NCBI GenBank assembly: GCA_964486625.1
Contig: CAZANW010000081.1
Span: forward strand, 1 to 7,112
Direction of reading: 5' to 3'
DNA from: JAWCQZ01 sp964486625
GTDB taxonomy: Archaea; Halobacteriota; Syntropharchaeia; JACQPP01
Length of the DNA stretch: 7,112 bases
Both the position numbers and the translations under genes were made by a program. Positions within the stretch are counted from its first letter, which is position 1, and each line of letters starts with the position of its first letter. The notes under the pieces were generated by a model that did not search any database, was not told the DNA's origin, and saw only the letters and a program-made list of their open reading frames with translations. This document shows positions 6,363 to 7,112 of this stretch, one piece after another.

Positions 6363-6973
6363 CCTTTCGCGGGCGACGAAAAGAAATTACGTAGCACCCG
6401 CAGCCCCGCCGCTCCCGATTTTTCCGGGTGGAACTGGACACCGAACAGGTTTTGACTCTGGACAGCCGCGCACACCCGCCCCCCGTAGTCCGTCGCCCCC
6501 GCCCACACTTTCCGCCCCTTCGGCACGCAGCCGTAGGAGTGGGCGAAGTAGAAGAACTCCCCGCTCTCCAACCCCCGGAACAGCGGCGAGGGGCCGTCGA
6601 ACTCCACGGAGTTCCACCCCATCTGGGGGACCGGCAGGTTCCCGCGCGGCCGGAGGCGCTTCACCGAACCCTCCAGCAGGGCGAGCCCCCGCGCGCCGGG
6701 GCTCTCCTCGCTCCGCTCGAAGAGAACCTGCATCCCGAGGCAGATGCCGAGGACCGGCGCGCCCTCCTCCACCCTGTCGCGGATGGCGCGGGCGAAGGAG
6801 CGCAGCCCCCGGGCGCCGTCGCCGAACGCCCCGACGCCGGGGATGATGACGGCGTCGGCGCGGTCGAGGGCCGCCAGGGTCCGGGCGAGCGTCCCGTGGC
6901 CGGTGGCCTTCCGGCAGCCGTTGCGGAGGCTGGTGAGGTTGCCCATGCCGTAGTCGAGGATGGCGAGTTTCAT
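6359..6973 (-). CDS. hisH: Imidazole glycerol phosphate synthase glutaminase subunit
   Basis: This 204-residue class I glutamine amidotransferase releases ammonia from glutamine for the HisF cyclase, making imidazole glycerol phosphate and AICAR in histidine biosynthesis. The N-terminus (LAILDYGMGNLTSLRN) is typical of HisH. The catalytic triad is visible: Cys78 in GICLGMQ, and His182 and Glu184 in FHPEKSG. PGVGAFGD (45-52) forms the oxyanion-side loop, and PQMGWN (116-121) and FAHSYG (143-148) are HisH-specific, separating it from PdxT and other amidotransferases. The stretch after residue 20 (GCRKATGHGTLARTLAALD) is somewhat divergent but of near-normal length. The ATG at 6973 has a TATA-like box about 27 nt upstream. 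No hisF, hisA or other his gene is within the window, so it may stand alone or belong to a dispersed set. Confidence 0.95.
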   Translation of the reverse strand: MKLAILDYGMGNLTSLRNGCRKATGHGTLARTLAALDRADAVIIPGVGAFGDGARGLRSFARAIRDRVEEGAPVLGICLGMQVLFERSEESPGARGLALLEGSVKRLRPRGNLPVPQMGWNSVEFDGPSPLFRGLESGEFFYFAHSYGCVPKGRKVWAGATDYGGRVCAAVQSQNLFGVQFHPEKSGAAGLRVLRNFFSSPAKG

Positions 6974-6996
6974 GATGGGTTATGGGAAGCCGGCAG

Positions 6997-7004
6997 CATT
7001 TAGA
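6997..7004 (-). promoter_or_regulatory. TATA-like box for hisH
   Basis: Read on the minus strand this is TCTAAATG, centred about 27 nt before the hisH ATG (6973). It is a weaker match to the archaeal consensus than the other three boxes, but the spacing is the same and predicts a leaderless hisH mRNA. Confidence 0.5.
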
Positions 7005-7027
7005 GACGTCTCCTTCAGTTCGGCAAA

Positions 7028-7109
7028 CGTCGCATCGCCGTTTTGGGCATCCGAACGCTCGCGCGCGCTCGGCGGCACACGCATCCGCAGGAGGCGTGTG
7101 TTTGCGACG
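7028..7109. repeat. Nested inverted repeats upstream of hisH
   Basis: CACACGC (7076-7082) is complementary to GCGTGTG (7094-7100) around an 11-nt loop. Outside it, CGTCGCA (7028-7034) is complementary to TGCGACG (7103-7109). An alternating GC stretch (about 7057-7070) lies between the left arms. No gene is supported in 7010-7112. The function is unknown; it could be an intergenic structured element or the end of a neighbouring transcript cut by the window edge. Confidence 0.4.
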
Positions 7110-7112
7110 AAG

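Noticed and set aside
67..7108. The 8-mer TTTGCGAC at both ends of the window (67-74 and 7101-7108) as a terminal repeat or attachment site
   Set aside because: Eight bases is too short to be meaningful in 7 kb, with no extension on either side.
6980..7111. A 43-codon open minus-strand frame entering from the window edge and ending at TAA 6982-6980
   Set aside because: It would run through the hisH promoter, uses third-position bases less G/C-biased than neighbours, and shows no recognisable motif. It might be the end of a gene outside the window but cannot be supported.

Overview
The window looks like a GC-rich archaeal genome fragment, probably metagenomic. The archaeal call rests on promoter layout. 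Four genes or operons (acyl-CoA dehydrogenase, etfBA operon, hisH and a 53-residue protein) each have an A/T-rich TATA-like box centred about 26-32 nt before the start codon. That is the spacing expected for archaeal TBP/TFB promoters driving leaderless or nearly leaderless mRNAs. Protein content (canonical ETF, a NarI-like/HdrD-like iron-sulfur protein, HisH) fits a quinone-using respiratory archaeon. A GC-rich Thermoplasmatota relative is one possibility, but this is inference and the lineage cannot be fixed from the sequence.

Layout. Positions 1-65 are almost pure G and look like an assembly or sequencing artefact at a contig edge. Positions 66 to about 515 are clearly less GC-rich and hold a small HNH-like zinc protein gene interrupted by an in-frame TGA. 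Positions 510-761 are a GC-rich intergenic stretch with a perfect 11-bp inverted repeat and, at its end, the TATA box of the first operon. Positions 762-2239 encode an acyl-CoA dehydrogenase and a small two-helix membrane protein whose GTG start overlaps the dehydrogenase stop. Positions 2290-6122 are an operon etfB-etfA-(membrane FeS oxidoreductase) behind its own TATA box. Converging on it from the minus strand are hisH (6973 to 6359) and a 53-residue protein (6332 to 6171), each with its own promoter. The last 140 bases hold only inverted repeats.

How the genes work together. The dehydrogenase oxidises an acyl-CoA and passes electrons to the EtfAB flavoprotein. The 672-residue protein has a five-helix cytochrome-b-like domain, two [4Fe-4S] motifs and two CCG-type cysteine domains. 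It is the expected ETF:quinone oxidoreductase (FadF/EMO type) delivering those electrons to the membrane quinone pool. The window is therefore a nearly complete electron branch from acyl-CoA to quinone for fatty-acid or branched-chain amino-acid oxidation. HisH (histidine biosynthesis) is unrelated and stands without other his genes here.

I did not find a convincing new multi-gene system. The items most worth a second look are the TGA-interrupted HNH gene in low-GC DNA, the 11-bp stem-loop, the insertion next to the EtfB docking loop, and the 53-residue gene whose TATA box overlaps the hisH stop codon.
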